In this document: piece by piece, positions 8,270 through 17,336 of the stretch
Position numbering within the stretch: position 1 is the first letter of the stretch
Layout of the letters: every line of letters starts with the position of its first letter
Origin: Paraburkholderia piptadeniae
GTDB taxonomy: Bacteria; Pseudomonadota; Gammaproteobacteria; Burkholderiales; Burkholderiaceae
Length of the DNA stretch: 64,000 bases
NCBI RefSeq assembly: GCF_900007165.1
Contig: NZ_CYGY02000035.1
Location: forward strand, 62,001 to 126,000
Direction: 5' to 3'
The notes under the pieces: generated by a model
The model's database searches: none
What the model was told of the DNA's origin: nothing
What the model saw: the letters and a program-made list of their open reading frames with translations, nothing else
Translations under genes and position numbers: made by a program

Positions 8270-8285
8270 GTAACGCGTTCGTTAC
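8270..8285. promoter_or_regulatory. Palindrome in the ahpC leader
   Basis: GTAACG-cgtt-CGTTAC is a perfect inverted repeat just downstream of the predicted transcription start of ahpC. It could be an operator for a second regulator or a hairpin at the 5' end of the mRNA. Confidence 0.4.
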
Positions 8286-8350
8286 AGCCAGCAGGTAGTT
8301 TGAGCAGGTTGTTTTCGAATCTCATTTGCCAATTCACAAGGAGCAAGCGC

Positions 8351-8899
8351 ATGAAAACTGTCGGCGATAAACTCGAAGCTTTCACCGTCACCGCTGCAAA
8401 GCCGGGTTTCAATAACCACGAAGAAAACGGCGTGTCGGCGTTCGAAGAAATCACCGAATCGTCGTTCCCGGGCAAGTGGAAGATCATCTATTTCTATCCG
8501 AAGGACTTCACGTTCGTTTGCCCGACGGAAATCGTCGAGTTCGGCAAGCTGCAGAAGGACTTCGCAGAGCGCGACGCCGTTCTGCTGGGCGGCAGCGTCG
8601 ACAACGAATTCGTCAAGCTCGCATGGCGCCGTGAGCACAAGGACCTGAACAAGCTGAACCACTATGCGTTCGGCGACGTGAAGGGCGAACTGATCGACCA
8701 GCTCGGCGTGCGCGACAAGGAAGCAGGCGTTGCACTGCGCGCGACGTTCATCGTCGATCCGGACAACACGATCCAGCACGTTTCGGTGAACAACCTGAAC
8801 GTCGGCCGTAATCCGGAAGAAGTCCTGCGCATTCTGGACGGCCTGCAGACGGACGAACTGTGCCCGTGCAACCGCGCAGTCGGCGGCGCAACGCTGTAA
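8351..8899 (+). CDS. ahpC: Alkyl hydroperoxide reductase AhpC (peroxiredoxin)
   Basis: The 182-residue two-cysteine peroxiredoxin reduces hydrogen peroxide, organic peroxides and peroxynitrite in the cytoplasm. The peroxidatic Cys57 sits in KDFTFVCPTE; Cys171 and Cys173 in the C-terminal CPCNRAVGG are the resolving region. This C-terminus and the neighbouring ahpD place it in the actinobacterial-type AhpC group that is reduced by AhpD rather than by AhpF. AAGGAG seven bases before ATG 8351 fixes the start. A strong hairpin with a T-run separates it from ahpD 77 bases downstream. Confidence 0.97.
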   Translation: MKTVGDKLEAFTVTAAKPGFNNHEENGVSAFEEITESSFPGKWKIIYFYPKDFTFVCPTEIVEFGKLQKDFAERDAVLLGGSVDNEFVKLAWRREHKDLNKLNHYAFGDVKGELIDQLGVRDKEAGVALRATFIVDPDNTIQHVSVNNLNVGRNPEEVLRILDGLQTDELCPCNRAVGGATL

Positions 8900-8913
8900 G
8901 TACGTGCAGTCGA

Positions 8914-8950
8914 AAGCCCGCTAAGCTTGAAAAGGCCAGCGGGCTTTTTT
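8914..8950 (+). terminator. Terminator/attenuator between ahpC and ahpD
   Basis: AAGCCCGCT pairs with AGCGGGCTT across a 16-base loop, followed by a run of six T. It lies only 26 bases before the ahpD start, so it probably reduces rather than abolishes transcription into ahpD. Confidence 0.75.
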
Positions 8951-8975
8951 ATCGGCAAAATGATAGGAGATATCA

Positions 8976-9500
8976 ATGGAATTCATCGCAGCGATTAAGG
9001 AATGTATTCCCGACTACGCTAAAGACATTCGCCTGAATCTCGATGGCACGATTGCGCGCTCGTCGCTGGAAGGCAACGATGCTGTCGGCGTCGCGCTGGC
9101 CGCCGCGTTCGCTGCGAAGAGCCCGAAGATCATCGCCGCGATCCGCGAAGCGGGCGTGCTGTCGCCGGAAGAAGTCAACGGCGCGCTGACGGCCGCCGCG
9201 CTGATGGGCATGAACAACGTCTGGTATCCGTACGTCGAGATGACGGGCAACGCCGATCTGAAATCGCAGCCGGCCGGCTTGCGGATGAACGCTTACGCGT
9301 CGCATGGCGGCGTCGACAAGCGCCGCTTCGAGATGTACGCGCTCGCGGCGTCGATCATCGGCAAGTGCCATTTTTGCGTGAAGTCGCACTTCGATACGCT
9401 GATCAACGAAGGCATGAGCTCGACGCAGCTGCGCGACGTCGGCCGGATCGCGTCGGTGATCAACGCGGCTGCGCAAGTGATCGTCGCTGAAGGCAAGTAA
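8976..9500 (+). CDS. ahpD: Alkylhydroperoxidase AhpD
   Basis: The 174-residue protein of the carboxymuconolactone decarboxylase fold reduces AhpC. The catalytic CxxC with its histidine is Cys131-HF-Cys134 followed by His138 (GKCHFCVKSHFD). AGGAGA lies six bases before ATG 8976. In actinobacteria AhpD links AhpC to dihydrolipoamide through the lipoamide dehydrogenase system; the same role is inferred here. It is the second gene of the peroxide-defence pair, partly insulated from ahpC by a terminator-like hairpin. Confidence 0.96.
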   Translation: MEFIAAIKECIPDYAKDIRLNLDGTIARSSLEGNDAVGVALAAAFAAKSPKIIAAIREAGVLSPEEVNGALTAAALMGMNNVWYPYVEMTGNADLKSQPAGLRMNAYASHGGVDKRRFEMYALAASIIGKCHFCVKSHFDTLINEGMSSTQLRDVGRIASVINAAAQVIVAEGK

Positions 9501-9530
9501 GGGCGCGCGAGCCATAAGCGCTTGCCCACG

Positions 9531-9560
9531 AAAAAACGCCACGCGATGCGTGGCGTTTTG
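9531..9560. terminator. Bidirectional terminator between ahpD and ispF
   Basis: AACGCCACGC and GCGTGGCGTT form a 10-bp stem with a 3-base loop, with A-run on the left and T-run on the right. It can serve ahpD (plus) and the converging ispF (minus). Confidence 0.85.
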
Positions 9561-9628
9561 CGTTTCGACATACGGCTTCGACGTACGGCTGCGTACGGCC
9601 GTTGGACGTACGCGCGATGAGCCCAGAC

Positions 9629-10108
9629 TCAGCCGCGCAGCAACAGGACAGCGGCTTGCGCTTCGATCCCCTCGCCTCGCCCGAGATAGCCGAGCTTCTC
9701 GTTGGTCTTCGCCTTCACGTTGACGCGCTCGATAGGCAGGTTCAGGTCTTCCGCGATATTCGCGCGCATCCCGTCGATATGCGGCGCGAGCTTGGGCGCC
9801 TGTGCGATCACCGTGCTGTCGACGTTCTGAATCGCGAAGCCTGCCTTCGCAATGCGCGCCGCGCACTCGCGCAGCAGCACGCGGCTGTTCGCGCCTTTGA
9901 ATTCGGTCGCCGTATCGGGAAAGTGACGGCCGATATCGCCGAGCCCGGCTGCGCCGAAGAGCGCATCGGTGATCGCGTGCAGCAGCACGTCCGCATCCGA
10001 GTGGCCAAGCAGCCCGCGCTCGTACGGAATCGTCACACCGCCGATGATGAGCGGCCGTCCCGGCACCAGTGCGTGTACGTCGTAGCCTTGTCCGATTCTC
10101 AAATCCAT
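9629..10108 (-). CDS. ispF: 2-C-methyl-D-erythritol 2,4-cyclodiphosphate synthase
   Basis: The 159-residue enzyme cyclises CDP-methylerythritol phosphate to MEcPP in the MEP isoprenoid pathway. The zinc-binding residues are in GYDVHAL (Asp10, His12) and LLGHSDADV (His near 36); the DIGRHFPDTA and NEKLGYLGRGEG motifs are typical. It lies downstream of ispD on the same strand with a gap of about 70 bases, the usual ispD-ispF order. Length and start agree with the family. Confidence 0.97.
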   Translation of the reverse strand: MDLRIGQGYDVHALVPGRPLIIGGVTIPYERGLLGHSDADVLLHAITDALFGAAGLGDIGRHFPDTATEFKGANSRVLLRECAARIAKAGFAIQNVDSTVIAQAPKLAPHIDGMRANIAEDLNLPIERVNVKAKTNEKLGYLGRGEGIEAQAAVLLLRG

Positions 10109-10180
10109 ATGCGTGGGGTTCCGTGATGTCGTGAAAGCGTTACTGCGAAGGAGCTCCGATCGGGCGACGGCGCACGCCGC

Positions 10181-10891
10181 TCAGCCCGCGGCGCCGCGGC
10201 CGAGAATCGCCTCGGCCAGATCGAAGTCTTCGGGATATGTGACCTTGAAATTGCGCAAGCTGCCCTGCACGAGCTTCGGCGCGTGGCCGGACCATTCGAT
10301 CGCGCTCGCCTCGTCGGTGAGATCGTGGCCGTCGCTCTGCGCGCTCAGGATCGCCTCGCGCAACATGCCGATGCGGAACATCTGCGGCGTCTGAGCCTGC
10401 CACAGGCCGTCGCGCGGCTCGGTGTGATCGATGCGATTGTCGGTGCCGCGCGCGACGCGCTTGAGCGTATCCGCGACGGGCAGCGCCATGATGCCGCCCA
10501 CGCCGTCGTCCTTCAGCGCGCTCACGAGCGCACGGATCAGCGCGGGCGTGATGCCCGGACGCGCGGCGTCGTGCACGAGCACCCAGTCGTCGTCGTGCGC
10601 GCCGAACTGCGCGAGCGCATGCAGCCCGTTGAGCACGGACGCCTGCCTCGATGCCCCGCCGCAGCGCTGCACGGCAAAGCGCAGCCTGCCGAAGCGGCGC
10701 GCATCGAAGTGCTGGTCGTCGGGCGCGAGGACCACGAGCGTCTGCGCGAACTCGCTGCACGCGTCGAACGCGGCGAGGGAGTAATACAGCATGTCGCGGC
10801 CCGCGACGGTTCGATATTGCTTGGGCATCGGCGCGCCGGAACGGCTGCCGGTGCCGGCGCACGGAATCAGGGCAAACAGGCGGGAAGTCAC
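10181..10891 (-). CDS. ispD: 2-C-methyl-D-erythritol 4-phosphate cytidylyltransferase
   Basis: The 236-residue enzyme transfers CMP from CTP to methylerythritol phosphate. Visible are the nucleotide-binding start LFALIPCAGTGSRSG with KQYRTVAG, VLVHDAARP near residue 115, and TDEASAIE near residue 195. The likely start is GTG 10891 (VTSRLFALIPCAG); upstream in-frame codons reach an ATG at 11044 but encode a Arg-rich stretch unlike IspD. I see no clear ribosome site at the GTG. ispF follows on the same strand. Confidence 0.95.
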   Translation of the reverse strand: MTSRLFALIPCAGTGSRSGAPMPKQYRTVAGRDMLYYSLAAFDACSEFAQTLVVLAPDDQHFDARRFGRLRFAVQRCGGASRQASVLNGLHALAQFGAHDDDWVLVHDAARPGITPALIRALVSALKDDGVGGIMALPVADTLKRVARGTDNRIDHTEPRDGLWQAQTPQMFRIGMLREAILSAQSDGHDLTDEASAIEWSGHAPKLVQGSLRNFKVTYPEDFDLAEAILGRGAAG

Positions 10892-11126
10892 GGAAAGGAC
10901 GCGGCGCAGTTCAAAGTGAAGGACGGATTTTATAATAGGTCCTCGGCACGCATGCCCCGACACGCGTAAACTTGCCGCTCGTGTTCCGCCAGCGACACGC
11001 CTTCGAGGCGTCCGCCGGCGCAGTCCATTGGCCGGGCGCGTCACGTGCCGATGGTCTCACGCTGGTAATCGACTGGTCGCTCATCCGCGTCACCCTTCGC
11101 GTCACCCCAAAGGCCGTTTCACTTTT

Positions 11127-14100
11127 ATGCCCGACATCGCCGCATCCACGCAGTCCTTCACTGAACCGCCCGTCGCGCTGGTCAAGGCCGGCCAGCGTTT
11201 CGTTTTCGACGGCACGCACGGCTCGTCCGATGCGCTGCTGATCGCCCGCTATCACCTCGCCTACCGGCAGCAGATGCCGCTGCTTGCCGTCGTCTGCGCG
11301 AGCGCCGTCGATGCGCAGCGGCTGTCGCAGGAACTCGCGTTCTTTGCGCCGAATGCGCGCGTCCGTCTGCTGCCCGACTGGGAAACGCTGCCTTACGACT
11401 CGTTCTCGCCGCACCAGGATCTGGTGTCCGAGCGCCTCGCGACGCTGCACGATCTCGGAGAAGGCCGTTGCGACATCCTGCTCGTCCCCGCGACGACCGC
11501 GCTCTACCGGATGCCGCCCGCGTCGTTCATGGCCGCGTACACGTTTTCGTTCTCGCAGGGCGAGCGGCTCGACGAGGCGAAGCTCAAGGCGCAACTGACG
11601 CTCGCCGGCTACGAGCACGTGAGCCAGGTCGTGCGGCCGGGCGAATACTGCGTGCGCGGCTCGCTGATCGACCTGTTCCCGATGGGCTCGCCGCTGCCGT
11701 ACCGGATCGACCTGTTCGACGATCAGGTCGACTCGATCCGTGCGTTCGATCCCGACTCGCAGCGCAGCCTTTATCCCGTGAAGGACGTGCGGCTCTTGCC
11801 CGGCCGCGAGTTCCCGTTCGACGAAGCCGCGCGTACCGCATTTCGCAGCCGCTGGCGTGAAGTGTTCGAAGGCGATCCGAGCCGCGCGTCGATCTACAAG
11901 GACATCGGCAACGGCGTGCCGTCGGCGGGCATCGAATACTATCTGCCGCTCTTCTTCGAAGAGACGGCGACGCTCTTTCACTATTTGCCCGAAGGCGCGC
12001 AGCTCGTGTTCGTCGGCGACCTCGACGGCTCGATACGGCGCTTCACCGCCGATACGAAGCAGCGCTACAGCTTCCTGTCGCATGACCGCGACCGGCCAAT
12101 TCTCGAACCGCAGCGGCTCTTTCTGTCGGACGAAGATTTCTTTACGTTCGCGAAGCCTTTCGCGCGCCTCGCGCTGCCCGGCAACGCGGGCGGCGGCTGG
12201 GCCGTGCCGGTGCCCAATCTGGCAATCGACCGTCACGCCGACGACCCCGTGTCGGCGCTGCGCGCGTATCTCGACACGACGCCGAACCGCGTGCTGTTCG
12301 CGGCCGAATCGGCGGGCCGCCGCGAGACGATCGCGCAACTGCTCGCGGAAAACGAACTGCGCCCCGCTTCCGTCGACAGCTACGAAGACTGGCTGACGGC
12401 CGACGCGCGCTTCACGCTCGGCGTCGCGCCGCTCGCGAACGGCTTCGCGATTCCCGGCGAAGGTGCGGCGATCATCACCGAAACGGAGCTGTACGGGCCG
12501 CTCGCGCGCCGCGCGGGACGCCGCCGCCAGGAACAGGCGAGCAACGTCGATTCGATGGTGCGCGACCTGTCGGAGCTGAAGGTCGGCGACCCGGTCGTGC
12601 ACTCGCAGCATGGCATCGGCCGGTATATGGGCCTCGTGACGATGGACCTCGGCGAAGGCGAGACCGAGTTCCTGCACCTCGAATACCAGGGCGACAGCAA
12701 GCTCTACGTGCCCGTCGCGCAGCTGCACGTGATCTCGCGCTACAGCGGCGCCGATCCGGAAAGCGCGCCGCTGCACGCGCTCGGCTCCGGCCAGTGGGAA
12801 AAGGCCAAGCGCAAGGCCGCGCAGCAGATCCGCGACACGGCCGCCGAGCTGCTGAACCTGTACGCGCGCCGCGCCGCGCGCGAAGGCCACGCGTTCAAGC
12901 TCGATCCGCGCGACTACGTGAAGTTCGCGGAGAGCTTCGGCTTCGAGGAAACGCCCGACCAGGCGGCCGCGATCGCCGCCGTGATCGGCGACATGACGAG
13001 CGGCAAGCCGATGGACCGCCTCGTGTGCGGCGACGTCGGCTTCGGCAAGACGGAAGTCGCGTTGCGCGCGGCCTTCATCGCGGTCATGGGCGGCAAGCAG
13101 GTCGCGCTGCTCTCGCCGACCACGCTGCTCGCCGAGCAGCACACGCAGACCTTCAGCGACCGCTTCTCCGACTGGCCCGTGCGCATCGCCGAGCTGTCGC
13201 GCTTCAAGACCGGCAAGGAAGTCAGCACCGCGATCCAGCAGATCAACGAAGGCAGCGTCGACATCGTGATCGGCACGCACAAGCTGCTGTCGTCGGATGT
13301 GCAGTTCAAGCGGCTCGGGCTCGTGATCATCGACGAAGAGCACCGCTTCGGCGTGCGCCAGAAGGAAGCGCTGAAAGCGCTGCGCGCCGAAGTCGACGTG
13401 CTGACGCTCACCGCGACGCCGATTCCGCGCACGCTCGGCATGGCGCTCGAAGGACTGCGCGACTTCTCGGTGATCGCGACGGCGCCGCAAAAGCGGCTCG
13501 CGATCAAGACCTTCGTGCGCCGCGAAGAAGACGGCGTGATCCGCGAAGCGATGCTGCGCGAACTGAAGCGCGGCGGCCAGGTGTACTTCCTGCACAACGA
13601 AGTCGAAACGATCGAGAACCGCCGGCAGATGCTCGAAGCGCTCGTCCCCGAAGCGCGCATTGCCGTCGCGCACGGCCAGATGCACGAGCGAGAGCTCGAA
13701 CGCGTGATGCGCGATTTCGTTGCACAGCGCGCGAACGTGCTGCTCTGCACGACGATCATCGAAACGGGCATCGACGTGCCGAGCGCGAACACGATCCTGA
13801 TCCACCGCTCGGACAAGTTCGGCCTCGCGCAGCTGCACCAGTTGCGCGGACGCGTCGGCCGTTCGCATCACCAGGCGTATTCGTATCTGCTCGTGCACGA
13901 TCCGCAGGGCTTGACCAAGCAGGCGCAACGGCGGCTCGAAGCGATCCAGCAGATGGAAGAACTGGGCGCGGGCTTCTACCTCGCGATGCACGACCTCGAG
14001 ATTCGCGGCACGGGCGAAGTGCTCGGCGACAAGCAGTCGGGCGAGATTCACGAGATCGGTTTCCAGCTTTACACCGACATGCTGAACGACGCCGTCAAGG

Positions 14101-14615
14101 CGCTGAAAAACGGCAAGGAGCCGGACCTCACATCGCCTTTGGCGGCCACGACGGAGATCAATCTGCACACGCCCGCCATTCTGCCCGCCGACTATTGCGG
14201 CGACGTGCAGGAGCGTCTCTCGCTGTACAAGCGCCTCGCGAATTGCGAGCACAGCGATTCGATCGACGGCATTCAGGAAGAGCTGATCGACCGCTTCGGC
14301 AAGATGCCGCCGCAAGCGCATGCGCTCGTCGAAACGCACCGTCTGCGTCTCGCCGCGAAGCCGCTCGGCATCTCGAAGATCGATGCGGGCGAAGCCGTCA
14401 TTGGCTTGCAGTTCGTTCCGAATCCGCCCATCGACGCGATGCGGATCATCGAGATGGTCCAGAAGCACAAGCACATCAAGCTCGCGGGCCAGGACAAGTT
14501 GCGCATCGAGACGCGCAGCCCCGATTTCTCGGTGCGCGTCGCGACGGTCAAGGAAACGCTGCGCGCGCTCGGCACGCCGGCGAAGGGCGCGGCGGACCAG
14601 CGCGTCGCGTCCTGA
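11127..14615 (+). CDS. mfd: Transcription-repair coupling factor Mfd
   Basis: This 1162-residue ATP-dependent translocase removes RNA polymerase stalled at DNA lesions and recruits UvrA. Domains in order: UvrB-like N-terminal modules (YDSFSPHQDLVSERLATL near 90), the CarD-like polymerase-interacting domain at about 480-560 (VGDPVVHSQHGIGRYMG), helicase domain 1 with Walker A GDVGFGKTEVAL and IIDEEHRFG, helicase domain 2 with LHQLRGRVGRSHHQAY, and the C-terminal autoinhibitory domain. Length is normal. ATG 11127 (MPDIAAS) is chosen over an upstream in-frame ATG at 11028. It is divergent from ispD. Confidence 0.97.
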   Translation: MPDIAASTQSFTEPPVALVKAGQRFVFDGTHGSSDALLIARYHLAYRQQMPLLAVVCASAVDAQRLSQELAFFAPNARVRLLPDWETLPYDSFSPHQDLVSERLATLHDLGEGRCDILLVPATTALYRMPPASFMAAYTFSFSQGERLDEAKLKAQLTLAGYEHVSQVVRPGEYCVRGSLIDLFPMGSPLPYRIDLFDDQVDSIRAFDPDSQRSLYPVKDVRLLPGREFPFDEAARTAFRSRWREVFEGDPSRASIYKDIGNGVPSAGIEYYLPLFFEETATLFHYLPEGAQLVFVGDLDGSIRRFTADTKQRYSFLSHDRDRPILEPQRLFLSDEDFFTFAKPFARLALPGNAGGGWAVPVPNLAIDRHADDPVSALRAYLDTTPNRVLFAAESAGRRETIAQLLAENELRPASVDSYEDWLTADARFTLGVAPLANGFAIPGEGAAIITETELYGPLARRAGRRRQEQASNVDSMVRDLSELKVGDPVVHSQHGIGRYMGLVTMDLGEGETEFLHLEYQGDSKLYVPVAQLHVISRYSGADPESAPLHALGSGQWEKAKRKAAQQIRDTAAELLNLYARRAAREGHAFKLDPRDYVKFAESFGFEETPDQAAAIAAVIGDMTSGKPMDRLVCGDVGFGKTEVALRAAFIAVMGGKQVALLSPTTLLAEQHTQTFSDRFSDWPVRIAELSRFKTGKEVSTAIQQINEGSVDIVIGTHKLLSSDVQFKRLGLVIIDEEHRFGVRQKEALKALRAEVDVLTLTATPIPRTLGMALEGLRDFSVIATAPQKRLAIKTFVRREEDGVIREAMLRELKRGGQVYFLHNEVETIENRRQMLEALVPEARIAVAHGQMHERELERVMRDFVAQRANVLLCTTIIETGIDVPSANTILIHRSDKFGLAQLHQLRGRVGRSHHQAYSYLLVHDPQGLTKQAQRRLEAIQQMEELGAGFYLAMHDLEIRGTGEVLGDKQSGEIHEIGFQLYTDMLNDAVKALKNGKEPDLTSPLAATTEINLHTPAILPADYCGDVQERLSLYKRLANCEHSDSIDGIQEELIDRFGKMPPQAHALVETHRLRLAAKPLGISKIDAGEAVIGLQFVPNPPIDAMRIIEMVQKHKHIKLAGQDKLRIETRSPDFSVRVATVKETLRALGTPAKGAADQRVAS

Positions 14616-14628
14616 GCGCACTCAACGC

Positions 14629-15807
14629 ATGACGGGCACGAGCGACACGGCATCGATCGCCGATCTGCTGACGGCGCTCGTGCGCATCCCGAGCCGAGGC
14701 GGAATCGATGCGTGCGCGCCCGTGCTCGGCTGTATCGAAGCATGGTGCCGCGCGCATCAGGTCGCGACGCGCCGGCTCTCCGGCGATGACGGCGAACCGC
14801 TCGGCCTTTACGCGGAAATACGAGGCACAGCCACCGCGCAGCGACGTCCGTACTATCTGCTCAACGCGACGCTCGACACAGCGAGCTTCGGTGACGAATC
14901 CGCGTGGACGTACCCGCCCCTCGGTGCGCAGATCGTGGACGGCTGGCTGCACGGCCGTGGCAGCGCGGATAGCAAGGCCGCCGTCGCGATCTTCGCGCAT
15001 CTGGCCGCCGCGCTCGCACGGCGCACCGACGAATTCGCCGGCACGCTCGGCGTGCTGTTCGATCTCGACGAGCACACGGGCCGTTTCGGCGGCGCCCGCG
15101 CCTTCTTCGATGCCGCCGACGCGCCCCGGCCCGACGGCGTGTTCATCGGCTATCCGGGCATCGATCGCATCGTCGTGGGCGCGCGCGGCTTCATCCGGGC
15201 ACGGCTCGTCGTGCGCGGCATCGCTGCGCATTCGGGCGGCAGTAGCGCGCGCGGCCTCAATGCGGCGATACGCGGCGCCCATCTCGCCGTCGCGTTGAAC
15301 AACGCGAAGCTGCCCATCGATCACGCATTCGAACGCCCCGCGCAACTCACCGTGACGGGCATCCGCGCGGGCGACGGCACATTCACGAGCGTGCCGGATC
15401 GTTGCGAGCTGAGCGTCGATTGCCGGCTCACGCCGCGCTTCGATCAACGCGAAGCGCAACGCTGCATTGCTGAGATCGTCCGCGTTCACGATGCGGGCTA
15501 CGACGCATCGCTCGCGACGTCGATCGAGTGGATCGCGGGCTGGCCCGCGTATCGCGTGGATGCCTCGCATCCGATCGTCATGGCGCTATATCGCGCGGCA
15601 CGAGACGAACTCGGTGTGGAACCGCCGTGCGCCGTCGCGGGGCCATCGAACATCGGCAACTATCTCGCGTCGCTGGGCGTGCCCGCGCTGTGCGGGTTCG
15701 GCGTGCGCTGCGAGGGCATTCACGCGACGAACGAACGAATCGAACTTTCGAGCATCGCGCCCGTCTATCGCGTCTACGAACGCGCGTTGCTTGCGCTGCT
15801 GGACTGA
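14629..15807 (+). CDS. M20 peptidase family protein with altered metal site
   Basis: The 392-residue protein is an M20 family (ArgE/DapE/carboxypeptidase) homologue: IVDGWLHGRGSADSKAAVAI near residue 105, FDLDEHTGRFGG near 142, a dimerisation-domain AAHSGG near 200, and EGIHATNERIE near the C-terminus. The first metal motif, normally a HxD, reads NATLDTASFG, so the histidine is Thr; the Glu-Glu pair reads Glu-His, and the usual acidic ligand after it reads IGYPG. It starts 13 bases after the mfd stop and may be cotranscribed. The substrate is unknown; activity may be altered or lost. Confidence 0.85.
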   Translation: MTGTSDTASIADLLTALVRIPSRGGIDACAPVLGCIEAWCRAHQVATRRLSGDDGEPLGLYAEIRGTATAQRRPYYLLNATLDTASFGDESAWTYPPLGAQIVDGWLHGRGSADSKAAVAIFAHLAAALARRTDEFAGTLGVLFDLDEHTGRFGGARAFFDAADAPRPDGVFIGYPGIDRIVVGARGFIRARLVVRGIAAHSGGSSARGLNAAIRGAHLAVALNNAKLPIDHAFERPAQLTVTGIRAGDGTFTSVPDRCELSVDCRLTPRFDQREAQRCIAEIVRVHDAGYDASLATSIEWIAGWPAYRVDASHPIVMALYRAARDELGVEPPCAVAGPSNIGNYLASLGVPALCGFGVRCEGIHATNERIELSSIAPVYRVYERALLALLD

Positions 15808-15946
15808 CGGTCGACGCGTCAAACAAGGTCAAAGCAGGTCAAGGCCAGTCGAAGTCCCAGGCGCTGACGGAAGCGCTTCCATTGCCCGCCAAATGAATGC
15901 TGCACCGCGCAAAGCCACGCCCCGCAAGCACCTGGCGCATCGAGCT

Positions 15947-15976
15947 TTGGATTATTAAGTGCTTTTTGGGTATCAT
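15947..15976 (+). promoter_or_regulatory. Candidate argE promoter
   Basis: TTGGAT (15947-15952) and TATCAT (15971-15976) are separated by 18 bases and sit about 30 bases before the argE start. Both hexamers match consensus in four to five positions. Confidence 0.5.
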
Positions 15977-16005
15977 CGAATGACACACAAGCTGGAGCCA
16001 AGGTC

Positions 16006-17253
16006 ATGTCACAGGTCGCTGAACAAGCGCTGTCCGCACAAACGTCTTCCTCTTCCGCTGTTGCCTCCAACGCTTCGTCTCCTGCTTCGCTTCCCTGGGT
16101 TGAACGCCTCGTGTCGATGGACACGGTCAGCCGCAATCCGAATCTCGGCCTGATTGAAACCGTGCGCGACGCGCTGCGCGAGCGCGGCATCGAAGCGACG
16201 CTCACGCACGACGACAGCGGCAAATGGGCGAACCTGTTCGCGACGATTCCGGCGCACGACGGCGAGACGAATGGCGGGATCGTGCTGTCGGGTCACACGG
16301 ATGTTGTGCCCGTCGACGGCCAGCAATGGGACAGCGATCCGTTCCGGCCGGAAGTGCGCGGCGACAAGCTCTACGGGCGCGGCACCTGCGATATGAAGGG
16401 CTTCATTGGCGCGGCGCTGACGCTCGTCCCGCAGATGCAGCAGACGAAGCTCGCGAAGCCGATCCACCTCGCCTTCTCTTTCGACGAAGAAGTGGGCTGC
16501 GTGGGCGCGCCGTTGATGATCGCGGACCTGATGAAGCGCGGCGTCAAGCCGGACGGCTGCATCGTCGGCGAGCCGACCAGCATGCGGCCCATCATCGCGC
16601 ACAAGGGCATCAACGCGTACCAGTGTTGCGTGCGCGGCCAGGCGGCGCACTCGTCGCTCACGCCGAAGGGCTTGAACGCGATCGAGTACGCGGCGCGGCT
16701 CATCTGTTTCATCCGAGACATGGCCGATCAGTTCCGCGAGCGAGGTCCGTTCGACGAACTTTATGACGTGCCGTTCACGACGGCGCAGACCAGCACGATC
16801 AAGGGCGGCAATGCGATCAACACAGTACCCGCCGAATGCAGCTTCGAATTCGAGTTCCGCAATCTGCCGACGCTCGATCCCGAGCCGATCTTCGCGCACA
16901 TCGACCAATACGCGCGCGAGACGCTGCTGCCGAAAATGAAGCGCGAGCACGAAGCGGCCGCGATCGAGATCACGAAGATCGCCGCGGCGCCCGGACTCGA
17001 CGCATCGGAACAGGCGGCCATCACGCAACTCGTGCGCGCGCTCACCGCCGATCAGGACAAGCGCAAGGTCGCCTACGGCACGGAAGCAGGTCTGTTTTCG
17101 CGCGCGGGCATTCCGAGCATCGTGTGCGGACCGGGCGACATCCAGCAGGCGCACAAGGCCAACGAGTTCGTCACGCTCGAGCAGCTCGCGCAGTGCGAAC
17201 GTTTTCTGAGCAAGTTCATCCATAGCATGTCGGTCGACGCGCACGCGCATTGA
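16006..17253 (+). CDS. argE: Acetylornithine deacetylase ArgE
   Basis: The 415-residue M20 metallohydrolase hydrolyses N-acetylornithine to ornithine in arginine synthesis. The dinuclear zinc site is complete: SGHTDVVP, YGRGTCDMKG, FDEEVGCVGA, IVGEPTSMRP and the final QQAHKANEF. An extra Ser/Ala-rich stretch of about 30 residues precedes the usual start WVERLVSMDTVSRNPN, so the true start could be slightly later, but no better ATG is present. It is followed after 83 bases by a PLP-dependent dehydratase. Its site is intact, in contrast to the upstream M20 paralogue. Confidence 0.94.
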   Translation: MSQVAEQALSAQTSSSSAVASNASSPASLPWVERLVSMDTVSRNPNLGLIETVRDALRERGIEATLTHDDSGKWANLFATIPAHDGETNGGIVLSGHTDVVPVDGQQWDSDPFRPEVRGDKLYGRGTCDMKGFIGAALTLVPQMQQTKLAKPIHLAFSFDEEVGCVGAPLMIADLMKRGVKPDGCIVGEPTSMRPIIAHKGINAYQCCVRGQAAHSSLTPKGLNAIEYAARLICFIRDMADQFRERGPFDELYDVPFTTAQTSTIKGGNAINTVPAECSFEFEFRNLPTLDPEPIFAHIDQYARETLLPKMKREHEAAAIEITKIAAAPGLDASEQAAITQLVRALTADQDKRKVAYGTEAGLFSRAGIPSIVCGPGDIQQAHKANEFVTLEQLAQCERFLSKFIHSMSVDAHAH

Positions 17254-17336
17254 CGCAAGCCACGCATCACAACAAGCGACGACAACCGACGACAAGACAT
17301 CGAACGCGGACCTCCCCCACAACGAGTACGCACGCC

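Noticed and set aside
10931..10936. A perfect TATAAT between ispD and mfd
   Set aside because: No acceptable -35 lies 16-18 bases upstream on the plus strand, and it is 190 bases from the mfd start, so it was not listed as a promoter.
10911..14621. A very long minus-strand open frame (over 1200 codons) opposite mfd
   Set aside because: It is antisense to a certain mfd gene; in high-GC DNA the opposite frame often stays open. The translation is Arg/His/Ala/Leu-rich without any family motif.
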